From Thiobacillus sp. SCUT-2 (lineage in GTDB: Bacteria; Pseudomonadota; Gammaproteobacteria; Burkholderiales; Thiobacillaceae): a stretch of 64,000 nt of DNA. Under the pieces are notes generated by a model that was not told the origin of the DNA, did no database searches, and worked only from the letters and a program-made list of their open reading frames with translations. Of the stretch, positions 8,910 to 20,531 are shown in pieces; the stretch's first letter is position 1; each line of letters starts with the position of its first letter. The stretch covers positions 930,001 to 994,000 of the forward strand of contig NZ_CP141769.1 in assembly GCF_035621355.1 (NCBI RefSeq). The letters run 5' to 3'. Made by a program: the position numbers and the translations under genes.

Positions 8910-8927
8910 GGCGGGCGCGGCACACCG

Positions 8928-8955
8928 ACGGGCGGCCGCGGCCGCCCGTTTTTTT
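8928..8955 (+). terminator. Intrinsic terminator after the Rieske gene
   Basis: ACGGGCGGCC GC GGCCGCCCGT is a perfect 10-bp stem followed by a run of seven T. It starts 19 bases after the Rieske stop. Confidence 0.93.
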
Positions 8956-8982
8956 GGCGTCGCCGGACACGGTGCGCAGCCG

Positions 8983-9849
8983 ATGAAATCGGGCTGGATG
9001 CTGGTGGCGGCGGCGCTGTTCGCCTTGATGAGCGTGCTGGTGAAGCACGCTTCTGCGACCTTCTCGCCGGCCGAACTGGTGTTCTACCGCTCGGCCTTCG
9101 GGCTCGTCGCGATCTGGAGCGCGGTGGCCGTGCGTCACCGCAAGTTGCTGGGGCCGCTCGTGACGCCGCACATCCAGGCCCACTTCTGGCGCGGGCTGTC
9201 CGGGTTCGCGGCGCTGGTGCTGTTCTTCTTCGCCCTGGCGCGGCTGCCGCTCGCCACGGCGGTGACGCTCAACTACACCGCGCCGCTGTTCCTCGCCGCG
9301 CTGTCGGCCTGGTGGCTGCGCGAGGAGCACGGGCGCGGCCTCGTCGGTGCGGTGCTGCTCGGGTTTGCCGGCATCGTCATGCTGTTGCGCCCGCAGCTGG
9401 CCGGGCAGGCCTGGCTCCCCGCCGTGGGCGGGCTGGTGTCGGGGATGCTGGCGGCGGTCGCCTATGTCAACGTCAAGCAGCTGGGGCGTTTGGGCGAGCC
9501 CGAGTGGCGCGTGGTGTTCTATTTCACGCTGCTGTCGACCGCAGGCGGGGCCTTGTGGATGGCGTTCGCCGGATTCCATCCGCCGCAGGCCGGCGACTGG
9601 CCCTGGCTCGTCGGCATCGGCGTCACGGCGACCGTGGCACAGCTCGCGCTGACGCGTGCCTACCACCGCGGGCGCACGCTTGCCGTGGGGGCGCTCGCCT
9701 ACGCCACGGTCGGCTTTTCGGCCCTGTATGGCGTGCTCCTGCTCGGCGAGCGGCTGCCGTTCCTTGCCTGGGTCGGCATGGCCGTCGTGGCGGCTGCGGG
9801 CGTCTGGGCGGTGTTCGCGTCCACGCCCCGCCGGGTCGATTCGCTATAG
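8983..9849 (+). CDS. EamA/DMT-family transporter
   Basis: 288 residues with about ten hydrophobic segments arranged as two EamA repeats, the layout of the drug/metabolite transporter superfamily in the inner membrane. Family-like stretches include the first-repeat ATAVTLNYTAPLFLAALSAW and the second-repeat RTLAVGALAYATVGFSALYG. Substrates of this family vary (amino acids, nucleosides, drugs) and cannot be assigned here. It follows the Rieske gene terminator and lies 30 bases before the SpoIIAA-like gene, so those two may be co-transcribed. Confidence 0.85.
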   Translation: MKSGWMLVAAALFALMSVLVKHASATFSPAELVFYRSAFGLVAIWSAVAVRHRKLLGPLVTPHIQAHFWRGLSGFAALVLFFFALARLPLATAVTLNYTAPLFLAALSAWWLREEHGRGLVGAVLLGFAGIVMLLRPQLAGQAWLPAVGGLVSGMLAAVAYVNVKQLGRLGEPEWRVVFYFTLLSTAGGALWMAFAGFHPPQAGDWPWLVGIGVTATVAQLALTRAYHRGRTLAVGALAYATVGFSALYGVLLLGERLPFLAWVGMAVVAAAGVWAVFASTPRRVDSL

Positions 9850-9879
9850 TTCAATGAAGATTTTCACGAGGAGTTCACC

Positions 9880-10248
9880 ATGATCAGCCAGACCGTCAAG
9901 GACAACCAGATTGCCGTCACCGTGATGGGGCAGTTCACGCTCGACGACTATCGCGAGTTCGAGCAGGCGGTCGGCTACGGCATCCAGTTCCAGGGAACGG
10001 TCAACCTGCTGTTCGACCTGCGCGACATGCTTTCGTACAGCGTCGACGTCGCGTGGGAGGAGCTCAGGTTCTCGCGCGAGCACAAGACCGATTTCGGCCG
10101 CATCGCGATCCTCACCGGCGACCAGTGGGTGGCCTGGAGCATGTGGATCAACCGCCTGTTCATGACGGCCGACATCCGGCTGTTCGACGACCTCGACATG
10201 GCCGAGGCGTGGGTGGCGGGCGGCGAGCTGCCGGCCCCGGCGGCGTAG
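9880..10248 (+). CDS. SpoIIAA-like (STAS/SEC14-fold) small protein
   Basis: 122 residues starting MISQTVKDNQIAVTV. The pattern (strand, FTLDDYREFEQAV helix, NLLFDLRDM strand, long helix, GRIAILTGD, then FDDLDMAEAWV) fits the SpoIIAA-like family, soluble alpha/beta proteins related to anti-anti-sigma factors or lipid-binding folds. No clear phosphorylatable serine at the STAS position is visible. A good ribosome site (GAGGAG) precedes the ATG. Its role is unknown. Confidence 0.7.
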   Translation: MISQTVKDNQIAVTVMGQFTLDDYREFEQAVGYGIQFQGTVNLLFDLRDMLSYSVDVAWEELRFSREHKTDFGRIAILTGDQWVAWSMWINRLFMTADIRLFDDLDMAEAWVAGGELPAPAA

Positions 10249-10276
10249 GCGGCGCGCAAGGCCGGCCGCGCGGCGC

Positions 10277-11029
10277 TCAGTCCGTGCGCGGGGGGGCCGG
10301 ACGGAAGACGTCGCGGTTCGCGTAGTAGGCCGGATCGCCGTTTGCCGCGTCCCAGCCGGGAATCCCCTGGACGGGCAGCGGCGCGAGCCGGCGCGGCGTG
10401 TCGACGGCGTCCAGCGCCGTGACGGCGAGCGTCTCGGCCACATCCGGTTCGAGCGTATTCGTCGTGATCATCAGGCACTTGCCGGTCATCGAGGGGTAGG
10501 GGGCGAGCATCTTCTCCAGCAGGGCGTGGCCCACGACGATGCAGCGCATCTGTCGTTCCACCCGGGCGCGCGCCTCCACGAACAGCGCGGTCCAGGCATG
10601 GCCCCGCAGCAACTCGGGCAGTTCAGGGTCGCGGCTCAGCACCCACACGCCCGATTCGTCGAGGACGGTCAGCGCGTCGCGACGGCGCCCGCGCGCGCTG
10701 CCGGTCTCCTGCGCGATCGCCCTTCCGTGGGCGGCGTTGAGTGCCGCCTTGAAGCGGGGGAAGCGCAGCCACACCAGCGCATTCAACACGTCGTGCCAGG
10801 TGTCGGCGCGGGTGGGTACCTCGCCGCTTGCGAGGATCTGCATCTCGTAGTCGCGCGCCGCCATGCGGCCGTCGGGCGCGGCGAAGACAAGCGGCAGGCC
10901 GCGTGCCTGCCGCGTGTCACGGGCGGCCGCCAGCGAATTCAGCGCGGCGAGCGCGGGCAGCCCTTGCGCCAGTCCGAGCGCGTCGATCAGTTCGCGGTAC
11001 GGTGCGAAGGCGGGGTGGGCGAAGCTCAA
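10277..11029 (-). CDS. DUF3025-family protein
   Basis: About 250 residues matching what I know of DUF3025: the DTWHDVLNALVWLRFPRFK block, then LTVLDESGVWVLS, and FVVGHAL-like and MTGKCLMI stretches. No function is known for the family. The upstream reading without an ATG is long; the best start is a TTG at 11027-11029 whose TG is shared with the TGA of the CnoX-like gene (TTGA), giving LSFAHPAFAPYRELIDAL. That start has no strong ribosome site and would depend on coupling. It is the last gene of a minus-strand cluster. Confidence 0.7.
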   Translation of the reverse strand: MSFAHPAFAPYRELIDALGLAQGLPALAALNSLAAARDTRQARGLPLVFAAPDGRMAARDYEMQILASGEVPTRADTWHDVLNALVWLRFPRFKAALNAAHGRAIAQETGSARGRRRDALTVLDESGVWVLSRDPELPELLRGHAWTALFVEARARVERQMRCIVVGHALLEKMLAPYPSMTGKCLMITTNTLEPDVAETLAVTALDAVDTPRRLAPLPVQGIPGWDAANGDPAYYANRDVFRPAPPRTD

Positions 11030-11889
11030 TGCAGCGATTCGGACAGGGCCCGGCGGTAGCGCTGCGTCAGCGGATGCGTCGCGCCGAGCAGGTCGAACAG
11101 GGCGAGCAGGCTGATGCGGCCGATATCGTGTTGAAAGCCGCGATCGGTGCAGGCGATGGCCAGCAGCTCCGCCATCGCGGCTTCGAAGTCGTCTTCGGCG
11201 AGCCGGCGCGCGGCGCGCTGGTAGCGGGCCTCGAGATCCCTGGCGTCGCGCGCGATGCGTGCATCGAGCTCCGCGAGCGGCGGCGCCAGGCGTGCGGCTT
11301 CCGCGAGGCGCAGATGGGCATGCAGCGTCGCGAGCTCCGGCGCCGTGCGCGCCTCGGGCGGCAGGCTGTCGAGCAGCTTCAGCGCCTGTTCGCCGTCGCC
11401 CTCGGCCCACAGCAGCTTGGCGAGGTCGCGCGGGATGGCAAGATTGTCGGGCTCGGCCATCGCGGCATTGGCGAGCAGCATCCGCGCATCCTCGATCCGG
11501 CCGGCCTGCCAGGCGGCGACGCCGAGTGCGTGGGCGCGGTTCGCGTCACCCGCGATGAAACGGTCGAGCACCGCGCGGAAGCTGCTGTCGGGGTCGGCGC
11601 CGTGGATCGTGTGGGCCACCTCGCCGCGCCAGAAGAACTTCACGGTCGGCACCGAGTTCACGCCGAAGCGGCGTGCCAGCTCGGGCAATTCGTCGGCGTT
11701 CAGCATGACCAGGAGGAACTTGCCGCCGTACTCGGTCGCCAGCTTCACGAGGCGCGGCATGAGGACGAAGCAGGGGCCGGCCTTGGGGGTCCAGAAGTGC
11801 ACCAGCACCGGTCCCTTGTGCGAGTTTTCCAGCACCAGGCGGTTGAAGTTCTCCGCGCTGGCATCGAAGACGTAGGGCGACAGCGACAT
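11026..11889 (-). CDS. CnoX/YbbN-like thioredoxin-fold co-chaperone with TPR-like tail
   Basis: 287 residues. The N-terminal 110 form a thioredoxin fold and the rest is helical and TPR-like (DARMLLANAAMAEPDN, EGDGEQALKLLD). In place of WCGPC the sequence reads KAGPC: A37 replaces the first cysteine while C40 is kept. The single resolving-type cysteine and TPR tail match CnoX (YbbN), a holdase that hands clients to GroEL and DnaK, rather than a reducing thioredoxin. It overlaps the prolyl aminopeptidase stop (TGATG) and the DUF3025 start, so the three are coupled. Confidence 0.82.
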   Translation of the reverse strand: MSLSPYVFDASAENFNRLVLENSHKGPVLVHFWTPKAGPCFVLMPRLVKLATEYGGKFLLVMLNADELPELARRFGVNSVPTVKFFWRGEVAHTIHGADPDSSFRAVLDRFIAGDANRAHALGVAAWQAGRIEDARMLLANAAMAEPDNLAIPRDLAKLLWAEGDGEQALKLLDSLPPEARTAPELATLHAHLRLAEAARLAPPLAELDARIARDARDLEARYQRAARRLAEDDFEAAMAELLAIACTDRGFQHDIGRISLLALFDLLGATHPLTQRYRRALSESLH

Positions 11890-12851
11890 CAGGCGAATCC
11901 CCCGCATGCGGCGAAGCGATCGCACGCCGCGACGAGCTCGCGCGCGATGCCGGGCTCGAACGCGGAGTGCCCGGCGTCCGGCACGACCACGTAGCGGGCT
12001 TCCGGCCAGGCACGCGCCAGCTCGTCCGCCGACACGATCGGGCAGACCGCGTCGTAGCGGCCCTGCACGATGACGGCCGGGATGTCGCGCAGGCGGCCGA
12101 CGTTGGCGAGCAGGCTGTTGTCGGGGAGGAAGATGTCGTTCATGAAGTAATGGGTCTCGATGCGGGCGAGGGACAGTGCGGTCTTCTCGGTGCCGAAGGC
12201 GGCGATCAGCTCGGCGCTGGGGAGCAGCGTCGAACACGATGCCTCGAAGGTCGCCCACTGCCACGCGGCCGGCTGGTGGACGGCAGGATCGGAGTCCAGC
12301 AGGCGGCGGTGGTAGGCGGCGAGGAGGTCGCTGCGCTCGGCCTCCGGGATGAATTCCGCGAGCTGGCGCTGAGCCTCGGGAAAGAACGCGCGGATGCCGT
12401 GGAGGAACCAGTCGATTTCGCTCCGGCGGCAGAGGAAGATGCCGCGCAGGACCAGACCCAGGCAACGCGCGGGATGCGCTTCCGCGTAGGCGAGCGCGAG
12501 CGTCGAGCCCCACGAGCCGCCGAATAGCAGCCATTGCCCGATGCCGAGCGCGGCACGCAACGCCTCCATGTCGGCGATCAGGTGCGGCGTGGTGTTGTCG
12601 GCGAGCTCGCCGTGCGGGGTCGAGCGGCCGCAGCCGCGCTGGTCGAACAGCACGATGCGGTAGCGCGCCGGGTCGAAGAAGCGCCGCTGGTTGGGCGAGG
12701 TGCCCGAGCCGGGGCCGCCGTGGACGAACAGCACCGGGATCCCGTCCGGGCTGCCGGAGGTTTCCCAGTAGACGCGGTGGATGCCGCCCGTGTCCAGCAT
12801 GCCGCTGGCATGGGGGCTGACGGGCGGATACAGGGCGGAGGCTTCGGGCAT
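11889..12851 (-). CDS. pip: Prolyl aminopeptidase (alpha/beta hydrolase)
   Basis: 320 residues of the S33 family, removing N-terminal proline from peptides in the cytoplasm. HGGPGSG gives the oxyanion segment, DQRGCGRS follows, and the nucleophile elbow is GGSWGS. The C-terminal His lies in VVPDAGHSAFE and an Asp in QGRYDAVCP. It starts with MPEASALYPP and ends by sharing its stop with the start of the CnoX-like gene. The 216-base gap to the divergent gene at 13068 shows no clear feature other than room for promoters. Confidence 0.93.
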   Translation of the reverse strand: MPEASALYPPVSPHASGMLDTGGIHRVYWETSGSPDGIPVLFVHGGPGSGTSPNQRRFFDPARYRIVLFDQRGCGRSTPHGELADNTTPHLIADMEALRAALGIGQWLLFGGSWGSTLALAYAEAHPARCLGLVLRGIFLCRRSEIDWFLHGIRAFFPEAQRQLAEFIPEAERSDLLAAYHRRLLDSDPAVHQPAAWQWATFEASCSTLLPSAELIAAFGTEKTALSLARIETHYFMNDIFLPDNSLLANVGRLRDIPAVIVQGRYDAVCPIVSADELARAWPEARYVVVPDAGHSAFEPGIARELVAACDRFAACGGFA

Positions 12852-13067
12852 TGCGTCTTCGTCTCGGGTCGATAGGCGGAATCATATCGCCGGGATCGCC
12901 GCGCACGAAGCGGGGCGAGGCGCGGGACGGCCTGCGTCGGGCGCGGCCGCCGGGCCTGCCTGGCCCGCCGCGGACGCTCAAGTGGCGCGGCCGGCCGGCC
13001 GTAGATGCAGAGTGCAGCCGGACGCATTGCGGCCTGCGCCACCATAACGGATACGAGGAGCAACTGA

Positions 13068-13457
13068 ATGAGCCATAACGTCAAGGTCGCCCTGCTCGGG
13101 CTGGGCGAAGTCGGGGAGAAATTTGCCGAGCACTTCCTGGAAAAGATCCAGGAGGACGGCGTCAACGTGGAGATCGTTGCGGTCGCGCACCGCAATCTCG
13201 AATCGCCTGTCGCGCTGGGATTTGCCCACAGCAAGGTGCCGGTGTTCAAGGATGCGATGGAGGTGGTGTCGATGGGCGCCAAGGTCGACATCATCTTTGA
13301 CCTGACCGGCGACCCCGATCTGCGCAAGAAGCTGCGCGCGGCGCTGCAGGAATCCCACAACCAGCATACGGTGATTGCGCCGGAAGTCGTTGCGCACCTG
13401 CTGTGGAACTTCTTCGGCGAGGGCGAACTGCCGCGGAGCAGCCGAACGGGTTATTGA
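13068..13457 (+). CDS. Small Rossmann-fold NAD(P)-binding protein
   Basis: 129 residues. The N-terminus VKVALLGLGEVGEKFAEHF has the GxGxxG dinucleotide-binding loop, followed by VEIVAVAHRN and the strand VDIIFDLTGDPDLRKKL, as in the cofactor domains of homoserine dehydrogenase or dihydrodipicolinate reductase. There is no catalytic domain, so it is either a regulatory or sensor protein or a subunit. GAGGAGC before the ATG is a good ribosome site. The next gene (FIST) begins 76 bases on. Confidence 0.65.
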   Translation: MSHNVKVALLGLGEVGEKFAEHFLEKIQEDGVNVEIVAVAHRNLESPVALGFAHSKVPVFKDAMEVVSMGAKVDIIFDLTGDPDLRKKLRAALQESHNQHTVIAPEVVAHLLWNFFGEGELPRSSRTGY

Positions 13458-13532
13458 GCGGCGGCCGGCGCAGTTTGCCGCCGGTCGTGGCAGAATCGTC
13501 GCATCATCAGCTGGTGACGCCTGCCCGACGCA

Positions 13533-14636
13533 ATGACTGCCCCTTTCAAATCGGCTCACGCCGCCCATCCCGACTGGACCCGGGCCGCGCAGGACTGCAT
13601 GGGCCAGCTGGGCGCGATCCCCTCGGCGGCGACGCTGGGCTTTCTCTATGTCTCGGACGCCTACGCGGACGAGCTCGACGCCATCCTCGCGTTCTTTCGC
13701 AGCGCGACCGGGGTCCCGCACTGGACCGGCAGCGTGGGCGTCGGCGTCTGCGCGACGGGCGTCGAATATCTCGAGCAACCCGCGATGGCGGTGATGCTGG
13801 GGGAATTCGACCCGGGCGATTTCAGCATGCTGCCGCTGATGCGTTCGCCGCAGGACTTCGAGGGCCAGCCGACGACGGCCTACTTTGCCGTGGCGCACGG
13901 CGACCCGGCGAACAGCCACATCCAGGAATTGATCGACAGCCTGTCGGCACGCGTGTCGAGCGGCTTCGTCGTCGGCGGCCTGGCGAGTTCGCGCGGCGAT
14001 GTCGCGCCGCAGATCAGCGATGGCGTGGTGAGCGGCGGCCTGTCCGGCGTGCTGTTCGGCGAGCACGTGAAGCTGGCGACGCGGCTGACGCAGGGCATCT
14101 CGCCGCTCGGGCCGCGCCATCGCATCACCACGGCCAACAAGAATATCGTCGGCAGCCTCGACCACCGGCCCGCGCTGGACGTGATGAAGGAGGAGATCGG
14201 CGAAGTGCTGGCGCGCGACCTGCGGCGTGCGGCGGGCTACATCTTCGTCGGCCTGCCGGTGCGCGGCTCCGATACCGGCGATTACCTGGTGCGCAACATC
14301 CTCGGCGTCGATCCGCAGAACCATCTGGTCGCCATCGGCGAGACCGTCGAGCCGGGCGACGAACTGCTGTTCTGCCGGCGCGATCAGCGCAGCGCCGAGG
14401 AAGACCTGCGGCGCATGCTGGCCGCGATCGGGCCGCAGCTCGGCGCGCCCATCCGGGGCGGCGTGTATTATTCCTGCCTGGGACGAGGGCAGCACATGTT
14501 CGGTGCGCCGAACCGGGAGCTCGAACTGATTCGCGAGGTGCTCGGTGACTTCCCGCTGGTGGGTTTCTTCGCCAATGGGGAAATTTCGCACAACCGCCTG
14601 TATGGCTACACCGGGGTGCTGACGCTGTTCGGCTGA
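13533..14636 (+). CDS. FIST-domain signalling protein
   Basis: 367 residues with the FIST_N and FIST_C layout. Typical stretches are SGFVVGGLASSRGDV, GGLSGVLFGEHVKL, the C-terminal RGGVYYSCLGRGQHMFG and a closing GFFANGEISH. FIST proteins are soluble sensory domains thought to bind small ligands such as amino acids and to act with signalling enzymes. Here it stands directly before a short coiled-coil protein and a c-di-GMP enzyme on the same strand, so it may feed a signal into that enzyme. The functional link is inferred from position. Confidence 0.85.
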   Translation: MTAPFKSAHAAHPDWTRAAQDCMGQLGAIPSAATLGFLYVSDAYADELDAILAFFRSATGVPHWTGSVGVGVCATGVEYLEQPAMAVMLGEFDPGDFSMLPLMRSPQDFEGQPTTAYFAVAHGDPANSHIQELIDSLSARVSSGFVVGGLASSRGDVAPQISDGVVSGGLSGVLFGEHVKLATRLTQGISPLGPRHRITTANKNIVGSLDHRPALDVMKEEIGEVLARDLRRAAGYIFVGLPVRGSDTGDYLVRNILGVDPQNHLVAIGETVEPGDELLFCRRDQRSAEEDLRRMLAAIGPQLGAPIRGGVYYSCLGRGQHMFGAPNRELELIREVLGDFPLVGFFANGEISHNRLYGYTGVLTLFG

Positions 14637-14663
14637 CCCCGGCGAAAGTAGATGGAGATCCGC

Positions 14664-14927
14664 ATGACCCTGCAAGCCATGAAAGAAGACGAGATTCGCC
14701 TGCTGCGCGAGGAGATCGAAATGCTGATGAGCGAGCGTCGCCAGCTGCTGCAGGTGACGGGTGCCGCGGCGGTGTTCGTCGCCAATCTCGACACCGACAG
14801 CCTGCCCGACGAAACCGGCACCATCGACGCGGCGGAGATGCTGGCGGAACAGCTCAACGGCTTGTCCGAGGAGACGCTGAAGGACGCGCTGGAGTCCGTG
14901 CAGGCGGAACTCGATCCGACGCAGTAA
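14664..14927 (+). CDS. Small acidic coiled-coil hypothetical protein
   Basis: 87 residues, not recognised. The first 35 (DEIRLLREEIEMLMSERRQLL) are a strong heptad-like coiled coil, then an Ala/Val stretch and an acidic C-terminal helix. I start at the ATG at 14664 because GGAG lies six bases before it; an ATG at 14652 would add four residues but has no ribosome site. It sits 27 bases after the FIST gene and 16 before the GGDEF-EAL gene, so it may be an adaptor between them. Confidence 0.7.
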   Translation: MTLQAMKEDEIRLLREEIEMLMSERRQLLQVTGAAAVFVANLDTDSLPDETGTIDAAEMLAEQLNGLSEETLKDALESVQAELDPTQ

Positions 14928-14943
14928 CCCGGGGTTCCGCGCC

Positions 14944-17184
14944 TTGCCCCGACCGACACTGCCACGCTTCCATGAAATCAGGCGCGCTGCGCTGATCGTC
15001 GGACTGGCCGCGCTGGCCTACGCGCTGGCGGGCTGGGCGAGCCTGAAGATCGCGGGCTACGTGGCCGGCGTGGTTGCCGCCGTCTGGCTGGCCGCCGGCA
15101 TCGGCGCCGTGGCGAGCCTGCGGTTCGGCGTGGCCGGCGTGGCGGGCGTGCTGTTGGGCGCGCTCGCGGTCTACAGCCGGGTCATGCCGGCGGAAGGCGC
15201 TGCTTTCCTCTCGCTGGGCGCGGCCGCCGGAGCGGCAATCACGGGCTACCTGCCGCGCCATTTGCCGCCGTTCAGCGCCACCCTCGACTATGTATCCAGC
15301 GTGGCCAAGTTCACGCTGGTCGCCGCGCCGCTGGGCTGCGCGGTCAGCGCGATGGCGGGGGTGGCGAGCCTGCACTACCTGGGGATCCTGGATGGAGACG
15401 CGGCGCTGCGCGCCCTGTGGGTCTGGTGGCTGGGCGATCTGCTCGGGGTGTACCTGATCGCGCCGTTGCTGCTGACGGCGTCGCGCTGGGATCTGCTGCC
15501 GACCCACAAGGCCGCGCGCCTGGAAGCCCTGGTGCTGGTGCTCGGCATGCTGCTGCTGACGCGCGTGATGATGGAATACGCCGAGCCGCTGCGGCCTGCC
15601 GAGATCGTCCTGTTCGTGCTGCTGCCGACCGTGCTGTGGGCGGCGTTGCGCTTCTCGGTGACGGGCGCCAGCGTGGCGATCTTCCTGGCCGCGCTGATCG
15701 TCCTCGGCGTCTCGCTCGTGTCCTTTGGCGGGCTGACCGCCGCCACCACGGCGCGCGACGTGTTCGCGCTGCAGGTCAGCATGGTGACGATGGCGCTCGG
15801 CGGCCTGTTCGTGTCGGCGGCCCTGACCGAGCGCCGCTATTCGGAAATGCGGCTCGACATGCTCGCGAACCACGATCCGCTGACCGGCCTGCCCAACCGC
15901 TCGTATTTCCAGGACTTTCTCGGCCATGCGCTGGCGCGCGCCCAGCGCGAGAAGCTGCAGGTCTCGCTGCTGTTCATCGACCTCGACCGCTTCAAGCACA
16001 TCAACGATTCGCAGGGCCACGAGGTCGGCGACCAGGTGCTGCGCGTCGTCGCCGGCCGGCTCGACGAGCAGCTGCGTGCCGACGACTTCGTGGCCCGCCT
16101 CGGCGGCGACGAGTTCGCGGTCGTCCTGATGCATCCGACCACTTCGCGCGCCGCGAGCCGCGTTGCGCGCAAGCTGTTGAAGGCGGTGGGCGAATCGTTC
16201 AAGGTCGCGCAGCGGCGCTATGCGATCGGCGCCAGCATCGGCATCAGCGTCTATCCGGACGACGGCACCGATGCGAACACGCTGCTGCGCCAGGCCGACC
16301 TGGCGATGTACCAGGCCAAGCAGCGGCGCAGTGGCTTCGAGTATTTCAGCGACGAACTGAACACCGTCGCGCAGCAGCAGATGACGCTTGAGTCCGGCTT
16401 GCGGCAGGCCTTCGAACGCAAGGAGCTCGCGCTCGCCTACCAGCCCAAGGTCGATCTCGCGAGCGGGCGCGTCGTCGGGCTGGAAGCCCTGGCGCGCTGG
16501 CTTCCACGTTCCGGCGGCATCATCTGGCCCGACCAGTTCGTCCCGGTGGCCGAGGAAACCGGGCTCATCGTGCCGCTCGGGCGCTGGGTGCTGCGTGCGG
16601 CGTGCGAGCAGTGGATCGCCTGGCGCGATGCCGGGCTCAACCCGCCGCCGGTGGCAGTCAACCTCTCGCCGCGCCAATTCACCGATGCGCGCCTGATCGA
16701 GGACATCGAGGCCATCCTGCAGGAAACGGGGATGGACGCGGGGCAGCTTCAGCTGGAAGTGACCGAGAGCGCGGCGATGGAAAATCCGGCGCGCACCTTC
16801 GACATGCTCGACGCCCTGCGCCAGCGCGGCCTGCACATCTACATCGACGATTTCGGCACCGGCCACTCCAATCTGGGCCAGCTGAAGCGCATGCCGATCG
16901 ACGCGCTGAAGATCGACAAGAGCTTCGTGAACGACGTCCTGCGCGACGGCGACGATGCGGAAATCGTCAATGCGATCATCCGCCTCGCGCATGCGCTCAA
17001 TCTGCGCGTCGTCGCCGAAGGCGTCGAGACGCAGGAGCAGGCGGCGTTCCTGAAACAGGGCGGCTGCGACGAAATCCAGGGCTACGTGATCGCCAAGCCG
17101 CTGCCTCCCGACCAGGCCAGCGCACTGTTCGCGCGGCAGTTCGCGCCGGGCGAACTCGAAGGCGTGCCGCCCGAGCTGGAGTGA
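14944..17184 (+). CDS. MASE1-GGDEF-EAL c-di-GMP cyclase/phosphodiesterase
   Basis: 746 residues. About eight hydrophobic segments in the first 300 form a MASE1 membrane sensor. A GGDEF domain follows (ANHDPLTGLPNRS, then RLGGDEFAVV) with an RxxD inhibitory site (RADD) five residues before GGDEF. The EAL domain has GLEALARW, LEVTES, DDFGTGHSNL, DALKIDKSFV and VVAEGVET, so both sites look intact. Intact dual enzymes usually favour one activity, which cannot be decided here. The start is a TTG at 14944; no in-frame ATG fits the first membrane helix. It is the last gene of the FIST cluster. Confidence 0.92.
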   Translation: MPRPTLPRFHEIRRAALIVGLAALAYALAGWASLKIAGYVAGVVAAVWLAAGIGAVASLRFGVAGVAGVLLGALAVYSRVMPAEGAAFLSLGAAAGAAITGYLPRHLPPFSATLDYVSSVAKFTLVAAPLGCAVSAMAGVASLHYLGILDGDAALRALWVWWLGDLLGVYLIAPLLLTASRWDLLPTHKAARLEALVLVLGMLLLTRVMMEYAEPLRPAEIVLFVLLPTVLWAALRFSVTGASVAIFLAALIVLGVSLVSFGGLTAATTARDVFALQVSMVTMALGGLFVSAALTERRYSEMRLDMLANHDPLTGLPNRSYFQDFLGHALARAQREKLQVSLLFIDLDRFKHINDSQGHEVGDQVLRVVAGRLDEQLRADDFVARLGGDEFAVVLMHPTTSRAASRVARKLLKAVGESFKVAQRRYAIGASIGISVYPDDGTDANTLLRQADLAMYQAKQRRSGFEYFSDELNTVAQQQMTLESGLRQAFERKELALAYQPKVDLASGRVVGLEALARWLPRSGGIIWPDQFVPVAEETGLIVPLGRWVLRAACEQWIAWRDAGLNPPPVAVNLSPRQFTDARLIEDIEAILQETGMDAGQLQLEVTESAAMENPARTFDMLDALRQRGLHIYIDDFGTGHSNLGQLKRMPIDALKIDKSFVNDVLRDGDDAEIVNAIIRLAHALNLRVVAEGVETQEQAAFLKQGGCDEIQGYVIAKPLPPDQASALFARQFAPGELEGVPPELE

Positions 17185-17214
17185 GTGCCTTCCGCCCGGG
17201 GCGCGTGTCCCGAG

Positions 17215-17231
17215 CGGGCAGAATCTGCCCG
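17215..17231. terminator. Weak convergent hairpin between GGDEF-EAL gene and acnA
   Basis: CGGGCAG AAT CTGCCCG is a 7-bp stem in the 55-base gap between convergent genes. No T run follows, so termination here is uncertain. Confidence 0.35.
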
Positions 17232-17239
17232 GCTGAGGC

Positions 17240-20044
<2,805 letters not shown>

Positions 20045-20140
20045 GGTCGTTTGACTCGTAGAGAAGAGGGCGTGTGAAACGGGCGAAAGGCCGGATTTTA
20101 CCGGAAGCGCGCCGCCTCGCGCGAAGCGCTGCAGACGCTG

Positions 20141-20491
20141 CTACAGCTTGATGCCGAATGCGGCAAGCAGCCGAACCGCACCGAGATAGGCCAGCGCGGT
20201 GGCAGCGCTCGACAGGGCGAGGCTGGCCCAGAAGCCAATGCCGAGGCGCAGCAGCACCGGCAGCACGACGAGCAGGACCAGGGACGGCAGCACCAGCCAG
20301 AAGATGCTGCCCGACAGCGCAGCGATCTTCTGCACGTCGCCGGTGTCGAGATAGAGCCAGACGAAGGCGAGCACCGAGGTGAGCGGCAGCGAGGCCAGCG
20401 CGGCCGCCCAGAACGTGCTGCGCTTGGCGATCTCGGCGACCGCGACGATGATCAGCGCCGACAGCCCGACCTTGAGCGCGTATTGCCCCAT
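20141..20491 (-). CDS. DUF3147-family membrane protein
   Basis: 116 residues with four hydrophobic segments, the size and layout of DUF3147 inner-membrane proteins, whose role is unknown. It lies 40 bases after lysS on the same strand and may be read from the lysS promoter. A GC-rich inverted repeat (AGCCCGC/GCGGGCT) occupies the gap but has no T run. Confidence 0.7.
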   Translation of the reverse strand: MGQYALKVGLSALIIVAVAEIAKRSTFWAAALASLPLTSVLAFVWLYLDTGDVQKIAALSGSIFWLVLPSLVLLVVLPVLLRLGIGFWASLALSSAATALAYLGAVRLLAAFGIKL

Positions 20492-20531
20492 GGTCTTCGG
20501 CTCAGCCCGCGCGCCGCATTGGCGGGCTGTC

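Noticed and set aside
11770-11785. CnoX-like gene as a broken thioredoxin
   Set aside because: Loss of the first cysteine (KAGPC) together with a TPR-like tail is the expected form for this chaperone family, not damage.
11026-12981. 651-aa reading that joins the CnoX-like gene to upstream sequence
   Set aside because: The upstream part is an out-of-frame shadow of the prolyl aminopeptidase gene; the real start is the ATG at 11889 overlapping the pip stop.
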